DNA of 39,956 nucleotides from an uncultured Clostridium sp. (GTDB taxonomy: Bacteria; Bacillota; Clostridia; TANB77; CAG-508). Location of the stretch: the NCBI GenBank assembly GCA_930991035.1, contig CAKNRV010000008.1, positions 1-39,956 on the forward strand. Direction: 5' to 3'. A program made the translations under genes and the position numbers. Of the stretch, positions 8,425 through 15,787 are shown one piece after another (positions within the stretch are counted from its first letter, which is position 1; every line of letters begins with the position of its first letter). The notes under the pieces were generated by a model. It searched no databases. It was not told where the DNA came from and saw nothing but the letters and a program-made list of their open reading frames with translations.

Positions 8425-8881
8425 CTACCAATACGTTTACGTTTCCTCTTTTATCTGTTGGTAAGAAATTATGTTTTGAAAGAATTATTCCTTTATTTTT
8501 GCTTAGTATACTATATTGTTCTCCACCTTCGCTCCAATCACTTGAACCGTGTTCAATATCTGTATACTCGTGCTTTGGTCTAGACTTAAATAGCCCAATA
8601 AATGCTACAATTAAGTAAATAATAGTAAAGTATAATAATGTCTTTCCAAAGTATCCAATATATGCAGAATTAAATGCTCTGGTTATTGATGTAAAACTTG
8701 CTAATTCTGTAAATACTGTCTCTAAAAAAGCTTCAAAGTTAAATGTTCCACTCTGGCAAGAAACACCAATAGAATATCCTATCGGTGCTACTAAAATTAT
8801 GGCTAGAATAACCCATAATACGGCTATTATTATTATGTTTTTTTTGTTGTCTTTTAATGTTTTACTAACTTTATAATTCAT
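8402..8881 (-). CDS. VirD4/TraG-type coupling protein, N-terminal part of a frameshifted gene
   Basis: This 159-residue frame holds the membrane anchor of the coupling protein. There are two hydrophobic segments (about residues 16-36 and 80-96), then a soluble stretch SRPKHEYTDIEHGSSDWSEG that matches the region between the anchor and the ATPase domain in VirD4/TraG proteins, then NVLVVG, the strand entering the Walker A loop. The reading then goes RFGFW-stop instead of GSGSGKS. Removing one C at about 8419 restores VVGGSGSGKS and joins this frame to the one ending at 6754. The start has an AAGGTGG ribosome binding site 6 nt upstream. Whether the extra base is real, or an assembly error, cannot be settled from one sequence. 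Confidence 0.8.
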   Translation of the reverse strand: MNYKVSKTLKDNKKNIIIIAVLWVILAIILVAPIGYSIGVSCQSGTFNFEAFLETVFTELASFTSITRAFNSAYIGYFGKTLLYFTIIYLIVAFIGLFKSRPKHEYTDIEHGSSDWSEGGEQYSILSKNKGIILSKHNFLPTDKRGNVNVLVVGRFGFW

Positions 8882-8911
8882 ATATTTCCACCTTCGCTTT
8901 TGTTATATTAT

Positions 8912-9196
8912 CTACCTTTCCTCTTTTCTAGCTGTTTTCTTATTCTTAGCTTCCATTTCAGCTTTCTTTGCTTTAACTTCCTCTAGAGTTCCTTCAAAAA
9001 TTATATTTCCGTTATCATCTTTTAATTTAGCCACATCTTGTAAAGGAATTTCAATATTATCAGCCATTGTATTTTTTCCTCTTGTATTTATTCCTCCTAC
9101 TGGACTTTCAAATTTATTTTGTTCTTTATCCTCGAATATAATTGTTGAATTAATTGTGTGAAATGTTTTGCTTGAATCTACATTCGTACGACTCAT
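8912..9196 (-). CDS. Hypothetical protein, 94 aa
   Basis: I do not recognise this protein. It starts with MSRTNVDSSKTF behind an AAAGGGGAA ribosome binding site, contains a short region that looks like a beta-strand and turn structure (DNGNIIFEGTLEEVKAK), and ends in a Lys/Glu-rich helical tail. There is no signal peptide, membrane segment or cysteine. An internal Met at residue 44 (MADNIEIPLQ) could be a shorter start but has no better ribosome binding site. It lies 30 nt upstream of the coupling-protein gene and 25 nt downstream of another unknown gene on the same strand, so the three are probably one operon. Confidence 0.6.
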   Translation of the reverse strand: MSRTNVDSSKTFHTINSTIIFEDKEQNKFESPVGGINTRGKNTMADNIEIPLQDVAKLKDDNGNIIFEGTLEEVKAKKAEMEAKNKKTARKEER

Positions 9197-9221
9197 TTAA
9201 AGTTCCCCTTTCTGGTTTAAT

Positions 9222-9740
9222 TTAGTTTTTATCTTCCTTAATTTCAAAAGCAAAATATGATTTATATGGTTTTAATTTGCATTTTCCTTTTACTTCATTG
9301 GTATCTTTATCAAAGTAAAGTACTGGCTTTACTTCTTCCGTTGTTTCTGGGTCTATAATTGTTATTGGTCTTTTTAAATTTGGTGTATATTTAAACTCTT
9401 TAAATTCTTCTTCTTTTTCTGAATAAAGAGTTTTAAATTTTAATGATGATGGTCTTTTAGAAATTAAAACTTTGTCTTCTTCTAAAACTCCCATATTTAC
9501 TACTACTCTATCTTTTCCAAAAGATAGTATTACTAATTCTTCTTCTGGTTTTGGATCTTCAACAAAAAAAGTTTTTTTCTTTACATCTCCTCTTAATTCT
9601 TCTGTGTAGTCTAATCTTTCTATTGTAAATTTAGGTGATTCTTTTAAATATTCTTTTTCTGTTTCGTTTATTTTATATATTACTGTATTTACCCCTTGTG
9701 GATCTGTTATACTAAAGTTTTTACCTTGTACAATCTCCAT
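9222..9740 (-). CDS. Hypothetical protein, 172 aa
   Basis: I do not recognise this protein. Its 172 residues are charged and rich in beta-branched residues, with repeated short strand-like segments separated by Glu/Lys/Pro turns (for example DPKPEEELVILSFGKDRVVV and RPITIIDPETTEEVKPVLYF). It looks like a soluble all-beta protein. It has no signal peptide, membrane segment or cysteine. The start is supported by GAGGGTAA about 11 nt upstream. As the first gene of the apparent operon with the 94-aa protein and the VirD4/TraG-like ATPase, it may belong to the same system, but that is positional inference only. A 149-nt gap separates it from the next operon upstream. Confidence 0.6.
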   Translation of the reverse strand: MEIVQGKNFSITDPQGVNTVIYKINETEKEYLKESPKFTIERLDYTEELRGDVKKKTFFVEDPKPEEELVILSFGKDRVVVNMGVLEEDKVLISKRPSSLKFKTLYSEKEEEFKEFKYTPNLKRPITIIDPETTEEVKPVLYFDKDTNEVKGKCKLKPYKSYFAFEIKEDKN

Positions 9741-9889
9741 AACACATTTACCCTCTTTCTATGAATCTTCACTGCCATAGTTTGTCTTCTGTTAGAATCA
9801 CTACATATTAATTATAAAGGAAATTTCTGTATAAGTCAATATTTTGGGTGATTTTTATGTCAACAAACTATCAGTTACTGTTACATATC

Positions 9890-10798
9890 TCATTCTATAT
9901 TACTTCTTGGGTTGAATTTCGATACTTGATTTAGCTTCTCGAAAAAACCTATTTCTTCTTTTGTTAGTACCTTAGGTATCATTATTTTGACATCGGCAAT
10001 TAGCTCTCCTCTTCCGCCTTTGCCATCTTTATAGCCTTTTCCAGGAATTTTAATTTTCTCACCACTTTCAATTCCCTTAGGTATATGCAAAAAAATTGTC
10101 TCACCTATTGTATCAACTGATACTTTAGTTCCTAAAACTGCTTCCCAAGGTGCTATTTTTAAATCTGTATATATATCTATTCCTCTTAAAGCAAATTTTT
10201 TATCGTCTTTTATGTTGATTCTTATAAGTAAATCTCCATTTTTTCCTCCGTTTTCACCCTTTTTACCTTGCCCAATTAATCTTACTTTTTCGCCATTTCT
10301 AATACCTGCTGGTATTTTAATCGTAAATGTTTTTAGTTTACCATTTTGAGCCCTTAAAGAAATTTTTTTGTCTTGTCCATAAAAAGCTTCTTCTATTGAA
10401 ACATCTATTTCTGTTTCAATATTTTCTCCCTTTTTAGCAACCTTTTCTTTCTTTTTGTTGGTCTCTGTTTTCTTTTCTACTGCTTGCTCTCCTAAAAACA
10501 TATTAAAGAAATTATTAAATACAGAACCTTCCTCTCTTTTGCTTTCCTCTTCTTTTTTCTTCTTCTTTCTTCCAATGTTAGAGTTCCACATTCTGTCGTA
10601 CTTTCTTTTTGAATTTGGTTCCGATAAAGTTCTGTACGCCTCGTTTATATCTTTAATTCTTTCTTCTGAATAATTTCTTTCTGCATTGATGTCTGGGTGA
10701 TATTTTTTGGCTTGTTCTCTATATGCTGTTTTTATCTCTTCTGGTGTTACTTTGTTGGTTTCCAAGCCGAGTATTTTATAATAGTCTTTGAATACCAT
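9890..10798 (-). CDS. DnaJ-like (CbpA-type) co-chaperone without zinc finger
   Basis: A J-domain co-chaperone that would stimulate an Hsp70 (DnaK). Residues 4-70 are a J domain with the HPD motif at 34-36 (KKYHPDIN). A Lys-rich linker and a Phe-containing stretch (FNNFFNMFLG) follow. The C-terminal half has the two substrate-binding beta domains of the DnaJ_C family (VSIEEAFYGQDKKISLR; IRNGEKVRLIGQGKKGENGGKNGDL). The CxxCxGxG zinc-binding repeats of true DnaJ are absent, so it resembles CbpA/DjlA-like class B proteins. I place the start at 10798, where AGGGGGAAAACTT precedes ATG. The longer frame from 10843 adds a hydrophobic tail that looks like translated leader. It is the last gene of the murF-ddl-yqeK cluster. 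Confidence 0.85.
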   Translation of the reverse strand: MVFKDYYKILGLETNKVTPEEIKTAYREQAKKYHPDINAERNYSEERIKDINEAYRTLSEPNSKRKYDRMWNSNIGRKKKKKEEESKREEGSVFNNFFNMFLGEQAVEKKTETNKKKEKVAKKGENIETEIDVSIEEAFYGQDKKISLRAQNGKLKTFTIKIPAGIRNGEKVRLIGQGKKGENGGKNGDLLIRINIKDDKKFALRGIDIYTDLKIAPWEAVLGTKVSVDTIGETIFLHIPKGIESGEKIKIPGKGYKDGKGGRGELIADVKIMIPKVLTKEEIGFFEKLNQVSKFNPRSNIE

Positions 10799-10855
10799 AA
10801 GTTTTCCCCCTAAAAGCAACACCATTATACCATATATTGACAAAGAAATAAAGGT

Positions 10856-11500
10856 TTAGCGAACAATTTCTAATAACTTATTTCTAGCAAGCACGCTGTC
10901 TGTATGGATTAACTCCTGCTTTTTTATTGTATATACTAAAGATTCGTCTATTTCTAGAAGCACTGCTTTGTTTATATCTTCTTTTGCCAATTGTCTAGCA
11001 TATTCCAAACTTTTTTGTTTTTCTTCATTTTCGTAGTTCCTATTTTCTTCAATTTTATCTGCCACAAATATTATCTTTGCCAATAAATCCATTTTCTCAT
11101 TTCCCGTTGTATGATATTTTATTGCATCTTGCATTTGCGCAGTAAATCCGTATCTTTTTTTGCAAATATCAGCTCCTATTTTCCCGTGCAATAAACCTAC
11201 ATTTATTTTTTCTATTTCGTCTATTTCTATATTGTTTTGTTCTACATAGGCGAGTTTTTCTTCCTTTGTAAGTTCTTTTCCTATATCATGCGCTAATCCC
11301 ACAAGTTTTGCAGTGTTTACATCTATGTCATATATTTTTGCTAGTTCCTCTGCTTTTTTCATAACTCCAACAGAGTGCTTATATCTTTTCTCAGAAAGTG
11401 CTTGCTTGACATCTGCATCTATTTTTACTAGCAAATTTTCCGCTTGCTCACTGTTCATATATATACTATTTTTATGTACAGTACTGCCGTCTTTCTCCAT
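10856..11500 (-). CDS. yqeK: YqeK-type HD-domain Ap4A hydrolase
   Basis: The protein belongs to the HD-domain family of symmetrical diadenosine tetraphosphate hydrolases (YqeK), which split Ap4A into two ADP and limit this stress nucleotide. Metal ligands are visible: H42 (KHSVGV), HD at 71-72 in LAHDIGKELT, H105 (LLHGKIGA), H130 (KYHTTGN), and D148 in the FVADKIEENR motif. The length of 214 residues is slightly above the usual 190, with about 15 extra N-terminal residues. An internal Met at 15 is an alternative start, but only the first ATG has a purine-rich stretch (AAAGGATG) in front. It usually sits beside nadD and rsfS, but here lies 20 nt after ddl. Confidence 0.88.
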   Translation of the reverse strand: MEKDGSTVHKNSIYMNSEQAENLLVKIDADVKQALSEKRYKHSVGVMKKAEELAKIYDIDVNTAKLVGLAHDIGKELTKEEKLAYVEQNNIEIDEIEKINVGLLHGKIGADICKKRYGFTAQMQDAIKYHTTGNEKMDLLAKIIFVADKIEENRNYENEEKQKSLEYARQLAKEDINKAVLLEIDESLVYTIKKQELIHTDSVLARNKLLEIVR

Positions 11501-11519
11501 TTTTATTATACATCCTTTC

Positions 11520-12581
11520 CTACTTTACAAAAGCTAGTTCAATTAATGCATCTAATAATTTAGTATAACTTAATCCCATTTGTTCCCATAGTTTAGGGTA
11601 CATACTTATTTGAGTAAATCCAGGCATTGTATTGATTTCGTTTATTATTACTCTATTTGTACCTTCTTCTATAAAGAAATCTACTCTTGCTAAGCCGCTT
11701 CCGTCAACAGCTTTAAATGCTTTCATTGCTGTATTTCTAATTTCTTCTGAAATTTCTTCTGGTATTTGCGCTGGTATTACCACTCTTGATTCTTCATTTT
11801 TGTACTTAGCATCAAAAGTATAAAATTCTTCTGCTGGCAAAATTTCTCCTACGCAGGCAACCTTTAAATGATTATTTCCTAAAACTGCTGTTTCTACTTC
11901 TCTTCCTTTTATTCCCTCTTCTATTAAAATTTTGTTATCAAATGTTGAAGCATATTCCACAGCATCTTTAAGCTCTTGTTCATTAGTTGCTTTTTTTATT
12001 CCTACTGAAGAACCCGAATTTGATGGTTTAACAAATACAGGGTAAGAAATTTCGTTTTCTACTTTTTTTGCCACTTCTTCTAATGTGCACTCTTGCTCAT
12101 TAAATTCTTCATCCACATATACAAAATCTGCTCCAACTCTTTTAAAGTACAAATACTTTGCTTGATTTAGTTTTGCTTTATCAAATATCACCTTTGCATA
12201 GGCTTTATCCATACAAATACTAGAGCTTAGCACTTTACATCCAACATAAGGTTTTTGTAGTAATTCTAGCATTCCTTGTATTGTTCCATCTTCTCCATAA
12301 AGTCCATGTAATACTGGAAATACCACTTCACATTCTTGTAAATATTCTATTGGATAGTCTATTTTCGCTTTTTCTTCTATTTGCTCTCCAACATCTAAAA
12401 CTTTTATTTCTTCTATTTTTTTTGTATATTCAAACCAATTTCCATCTTTATCAATATATATTGGATATATTTCATATTTTCCTTTATCTAAATTTTTTAT
12501 AACTGATGTTCCAGATGTAATTGAAACATCGTGTTCTGTTGATATTCCTCCAAAAATAACTGCTATTTTAATTTTTTCCAT
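11520..12581 (-). CDS. ddl: D-alanine--D-alanine ligase
   Basis: This ATP-grasp enzyme joins two D-alanines to make the dipeptide that MurF then adds to the peptidoglycan precursor. The 353 residues include the N-terminal GGISTEHDVSI motif (11-21), the FVKPSNSGSSVGI ATP-binding lysine and glycine loop (residues about 181-193), GREVETAVLG, and the metal-binding INEINTMPGF (313-322) near the end. It is a VanA/Ddl-type protein; the binding-pocket residues I can see fit the D-Ala-D-Ala rather than the lactate form, but this is not decisive. It lies 18 nt after murF, so the two consecutive steps of the pathway are encoded together, in the order murF then ddl. Confidence 0.95.
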   Translation of the reverse strand: MEKIKIAVIFGGISTEHDVSITSGTSVIKNLDKGKYEIYPIYIDKDGNWFEYTKKIEEIKVLDVGEQIEEKAKIDYPIEYLQECEVVFPVLHGLYGEDGTIQGMLELLQKPYVGCKVLSSSICMDKAYAKVIFDKAKLNQAKYLYFKRVGADFVYVDEEFNEQECTLEEVAKKVENEISYPVFVKPSNSGSSVGIKKATNEQELKDAVEYASTFDNKILIEEGIKGREVETAVLGNNHLKVACVGEILPAEEFYTFDAKYKNEESRVVIPAQIPEEISEEIRNTAMKAFKAVDGSGLARVDFFIEEGTNRVIINEINTMPGFTQISMYPKLWEQMGLSYTKLLDALIELAFVK

Positions 12582-12599
12582 CTTCTTACTCCTCCTTCT

Positions 12600-14021
12600 T
12601 TATTTTTCGCAAATATTTTTAAAAATTTCTTGAAAATTTAATCCATTTGACGCCTTTAATAATACAGCATCTCCTTTTTTTGCCACTCTTTCTATTGTTT
12701 CTATCGCCTCTTGATTGTTTACACATTCATACAAATTATTTTTTTCAAATCCACATTCTATTGCTTTATTTGCAATATACTTAGACATTTCTCCCACTGT
12801 AATTAATATATCTATGTTATTCTTTTTTACTTCTTCTCCAACTTTTTCGTGCAAATTTTCTGAATATTCTCCTAATTCTAGCATATCTCCTAAAACTGCT
12901 ATTTTTTTATTGGCATTTATTTTTCCTAAATACTCTAGTGCTGCTTTCATAGAGTCATAATTTGCATTATAGCTATCATTTATTACAGTAATTCCAGACT
13001 TGTTCTTTTCTACTTGCATTCTACTTTTTGTAAGTTCAAAATTTGCAACTCCTTCTAGAACGTCTTTCATCTCAATATCAAAAATTCTTCCAATTGCTAT
13101 TGCACATAAGCTATTTAATACAAAATGATTTCCTCCAACAGCCACATTAACATTATATGTCTTCCCATCCAAATCTATTTTATATGTACTTCCATTTTCT
13201 GATAATATTATGTCTCTTGGCATTATATCGCTTTTATTTTCCATTCCAAATGTTAAAACTTTGAATTCTTTATTATCACTTTTTTTATATTCTTCATACC
13301 ATTTATGTAACATATCATTATCATTATTTATTACAAGTATTCCATCTTTTTGAAGTCCATCTAATATTTCCATTTTAGCCTTTAAAATATTTTCCCTTGA
13401 GCCTAGTTTACCTATATGGGCTGTTCCAACATTTGTTATAACTGCAACCGTAGGTTTAGCAATTTTAGTTAAATTACTTATTTCTCCTAATTCACTCATT
13501 CCCATTTCTACCACCATTGCATTGTGGTCTTCTAATCTTAAAACTGTAAGTGGCAAACCTGTTTGGCTATTATAGTTGCCCATTGTTTTTAAAACATTAT
13601 ATTTTTTTGACATTACACTTGCAATTATATCCTTAGTACTAGTCTTTCCTACACTACCAGTTATGCCTATTACTGGAATATCATATAGACTTCTTTTATA
13701 TGTCGCTAGTTGCTGAATTGCTTTTATTGTATCTTCAACTAAAATAATTATTGCATTTGGATATTTTTGCTTTATTTTTTCCACATCTATCTTTGTTTCT
13801 ACACTTGTTCTTTGCAAAATACACGCCTTTGCTCCCTTTTCAATTGCTGCCTCATAAAACAAATTTCCATCATTGTGTTCTCCTACAAAACCTACATAAG
13901 TGTCTCCATTTTCTAGTTTATTTGTACTGTTTGTAAAAAATCTAAGTTCTTCTTTTTCGTCTCCCAGCACTAGTTTTCCATTGCATATTTTTATAACGTC
14001 ACTTACCAAAATATTTTTCAT
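12600..14021 (-). CDS. murF: UDP-N-acetylmuramoyl-tripeptide--D-alanyl-D-alanine ligase
   Basis: MurF adds D-Ala-D-Ala to the UDP-MurNAc-tripeptide, the last cytoplasmic step of peptidoglycan precursor synthesis. The 473-residue protein has the normal three-domain layout: an N-terminal substrate domain, a central ATPase with TGSVGKTS at 121-128, MGNYNSQTGLPLT and VVEMGMSELGEI, and a C-terminal Rossmann-like domain containing INDSYNANYDSMKAAL. A TAA codon directly upstream of ATG 14021 fixes the earliest possible start. The ribosome binding site AAGGAGG is 31 nt away, separated by a hairpin that would bring it to about 8 nt (see 14022-14059). It is the first gene of the cluster, with ddl, yqeK and the dnaJ-like gene behind it. 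Confidence 0.95.
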   Translation of the reverse strand: MKNILVSDVIKICNGKLVLGDEKEELRFFTNSTNKLENGDTYVGFVGEHNDGNLFYEAAIEKGAKACILQRTSVETKIDVEKIKQKYPNAIIILVEDTIKAIQQLATYKRSLYDIPVIGITGSVGKTSTKDIIASVMSKKYNVLKTMGNYNSQTGLPLTVLRLEDHNAMVVEMGMSELGEISNLTKIAKPTVAVITNVGTAHIGKLGSRENILKAKMEILDGLQKDGILVINNDNDMLHKWYEEYKKSDNKEFKVLTFGMENKSDIMPRDIILSENGSTYKIDLDGKTYNVNVAVGGNHFVLNSLCAIAIGRIFDIEMKDVLEGVANFELTKSRMQVEKNKSGITVINDSYNANYDSMKAALEYLGKINANKKIAVLGDMLELGEYSENLHEKVGEEVKKNNIDILITVGEMSKYIANKAIECGFEKNNLYECVNNQEAIETIERVAKKGDAVLLKASNGLNFQEIFKNICEK

Positions 14022-14059
14022 TTATGATTATGATATAGAGTTTATATCATATCCTCCTT
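14022..14059 (-). promoter_or_regulatory. murF leader: hairpin between ribosome binding site and start codon
   Basis: On the minus strand AAGGAGG (14053-14059) is followed by one nucleotide and then a perfect 9-bp stem, TATGATATA (14043-14051) with TATATCATA (14029-14037), around a 5-nt loop, then 7 nt to the ATG. Without the hairpin the spacing is 31 nt, too long for initiation; with it folded the effective spacing is about 8 nt. There is no other in-frame start, because a stop codon abuts the ATG. Confidence 0.55.
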
Positions 14060-14135
14060 CCATATAGTATATTATATTTTATTTTGACAATGATATTATA
14101 TGACAGATTAGTTTTTTTTACAAGTAGGAACTTAG

Positions 14136-14207
14136 AAAAAAGGTTGGCACAAGTTGCTAGATAATGGTTTTAGTAAATTTTAATTATCTAGCAACTTGTG
14201 CCAACTT
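14136..14207 (-). terminator. Very strong intrinsic terminator after ypeB
   Basis: The arms 14143-14165 and 14183-14205 are perfectly complementary over 23 bp, with a 17-nt loop. On the minus strand the stem ends in CC and six T residues (14136-14141). It begins 2 nt after the ypeB stop codon and stands before murF, so it should end ypeB transcription. The stem is much longer than most intrinsic terminators. Confidence 0.85.
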
Positions 14208-15590
14208 CTAATGTGTTAATGTTCCATTAGGTGTGTTTGTAATAATTAATATATCCTCTTCTTTTCCTGTTTCTGCATTTACATATACTATAAAGTCTAG
14301 TCCATCTATATTTCCTTCGAATTCCCAGCATAGCACCTCTGTTTTCCATTCTGTTGGAATTATTGCTAGTGCTTCGCTTTCTATGCTTAAATCGTCATTT
14401 AAGCTTTCTTTTGCTTCTTCTACTGTAACTTTTGGCTCTTCTAGTTTTCTGGTTGTATGTGAATTTAAATATCCTGTTGTTTCTATTCCAAGTATTTCGC
14501 CATTATCCAATGCTACCTTTACTTTTATTAAATCTGGGTACATTATTACGTCATCTTGCTCATATGCATAGTTTATTGTTACTATTCCGCTTTGTTTTAA
14601 ATAGTAGGTTTCTTTCATATTGCTAAATCCATTTTTTTCTAAATATTCTTTTGCTTTTTGGTCTGCTTCTTCCTGTGATATTACTTCTGCTGCTACATTT
14701 CTATTTTTGTCCATATAAATTATATGTCCACCTTTTTCTGATACAGATACAGTTGCAACGGTGTCATCGTTAAAAGTTATTCCAAAATTATATGAATTTA
14801 TATCTCCTTCGCTCTTTCCATAAGATGTAATTTCCTTTATATTATTTTGGTCAAATAATTCTTTTGCTTTGTTTTTTGCTGTTTCTTCGTCTATATTTTC
14901 TCCTGTTAGTCCTACTTTTTCTGCTTTTGTAATGTGTTCTGAAAATGCTCCATCATATATTAGTCCAGAATATTCGTGGAAGGTTTGTTCTAGGTTATCG
15001 AAACTGTCCTGAGAAATATTGCTTACTTGCTGAGCAAATGCGACTGTTCCTTCGTCTGTTAATTCTCCCCAACTTATTCTTCCATCATTTATATCTGCTG
15101 AAAGTTGGTTTAATGTGTTTTCTAATTCCACGCTATATTGGTGCAATTCTTTTAAATTTTTCATATCTTCGTCAGTTAACTCTGTATCTTTTAGATTTTT
15201 TGTATATAATGAGTAGCTATAATCACTTACTTGGTTCAGAAATTTTGCAGTATTTTCAAGCTCGTGACTACTTATTGGCAACTGTGACAAATACGCCTGC
15301 GCCAAGTTTGCTTCTCTCCATACATTCGCTAGACTCTCTGCTCCACTTTCTGGTGAACTAGATATTAAAGATTTTGCCAAATACACCTCTACATTCTGTA
15401 CATAATCTACTACTTCATAAAAGGCCATATTATATGCGTTCTCTGATGCCTGTCTGTATTCTGTTTGTTTTTTATACGTATATATACCTAATATAACTAT
15501 TATGGAAAATAGCACTACTATAATACTAAGCATATGTCTATCCTTTAACCTATTTTTCCAATCAATTAATTTGTCTTTAATCTTTCCCAC
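14208..15590 (-). CDS. ypeB: Spore germination protein YpeB
   Basis: YpeB is a membrane-anchored forespore protein required to localise and stabilise the cortex-lytic enzyme SleB in the spore. The 460 residues contain one N-terminal membrane segment (about 20-38), a long helical region (about 45-210) with the conserved AFYEVVDYVQNVEVYLAK stretch, and C-terminal PepSY-like domains (for example EEADQKAKEYLEKNGF, and the closing region ending in YVNAETGKEEDILIIT). Length and order match the family. The usual partner sleB is not adjacent: upstream is a 185-nt gap and a divergent glycosyltransferase gene. A strong terminator follows, so it appears monocistronic. SleB, if present, must be elsewhere in the genome. 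Confidence 0.93.
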   Translation of the reverse strand: MGKIKDKLIDWKNRLKDRHMLSIIVVLFSIIVILGIYTYKKQTEYRQASENAYNMAFYEVVDYVQNVEVYLAKSLISSSPESGAESLANVWREANLAQAYLSQLPISSHELENTAKFLNQVSDYSYSLYTKNLKDTELTDEDMKNLKELHQYSVELENTLNQLSADINDGRISWGELTDEGTVAFAQQVSNISQDSFDNLEQTFHEYSGLIYDGAFSEHITKAEKVGLTGENIDEETAKNKAKELFDQNNIKEITSYGKSEGDINSYNFGITFNDDTVATVSVSEKGGHIIYMDKNRNVAAEVISQEEADQKAKEYLEKNGFSNMKETYYLKQSGIVTINYAYEQDDVIMYPDLIKVKVALDNGEILGIETTGYLNSHTTRKLEEPKVTVEEAKESLNDDLSIESEALAIIPTEWKTEVLCWEFEGNIDGLDFIVYVNAETGKEEDILIITNTPNGTLTH

Positions 15591-15656
15591 AAAATCAATC
15601 CTTTCTTGTTTGTTTTCTCATATTTTGTGTAAAATTTGTTAAAATATTCTTAAAGT

Positions 15657-15686
15657 TTAGACTTTTATATTTTTTTATGCTAAAAT
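15657..15686 (+). promoter_or_regulatory. Probable promoter for the glycosyltransferase gene
   Basis: TTAGAC (15657-15662) and TAAAAT (15681-15686) are 18 nt apart on the plus strand, about 100 nt before the start codon. The -10 element is good and the -35 moderate. Confidence 0.45.
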
Positions 15687-15787
15687 AAATCATAGCAATT
15701 TTCATAAAAATTTTAATATTATTTATGTTTTTATTGTGTAATTGAAATATCGAACAATATATTTATGAGGGGAATGTGCATTTTTAT

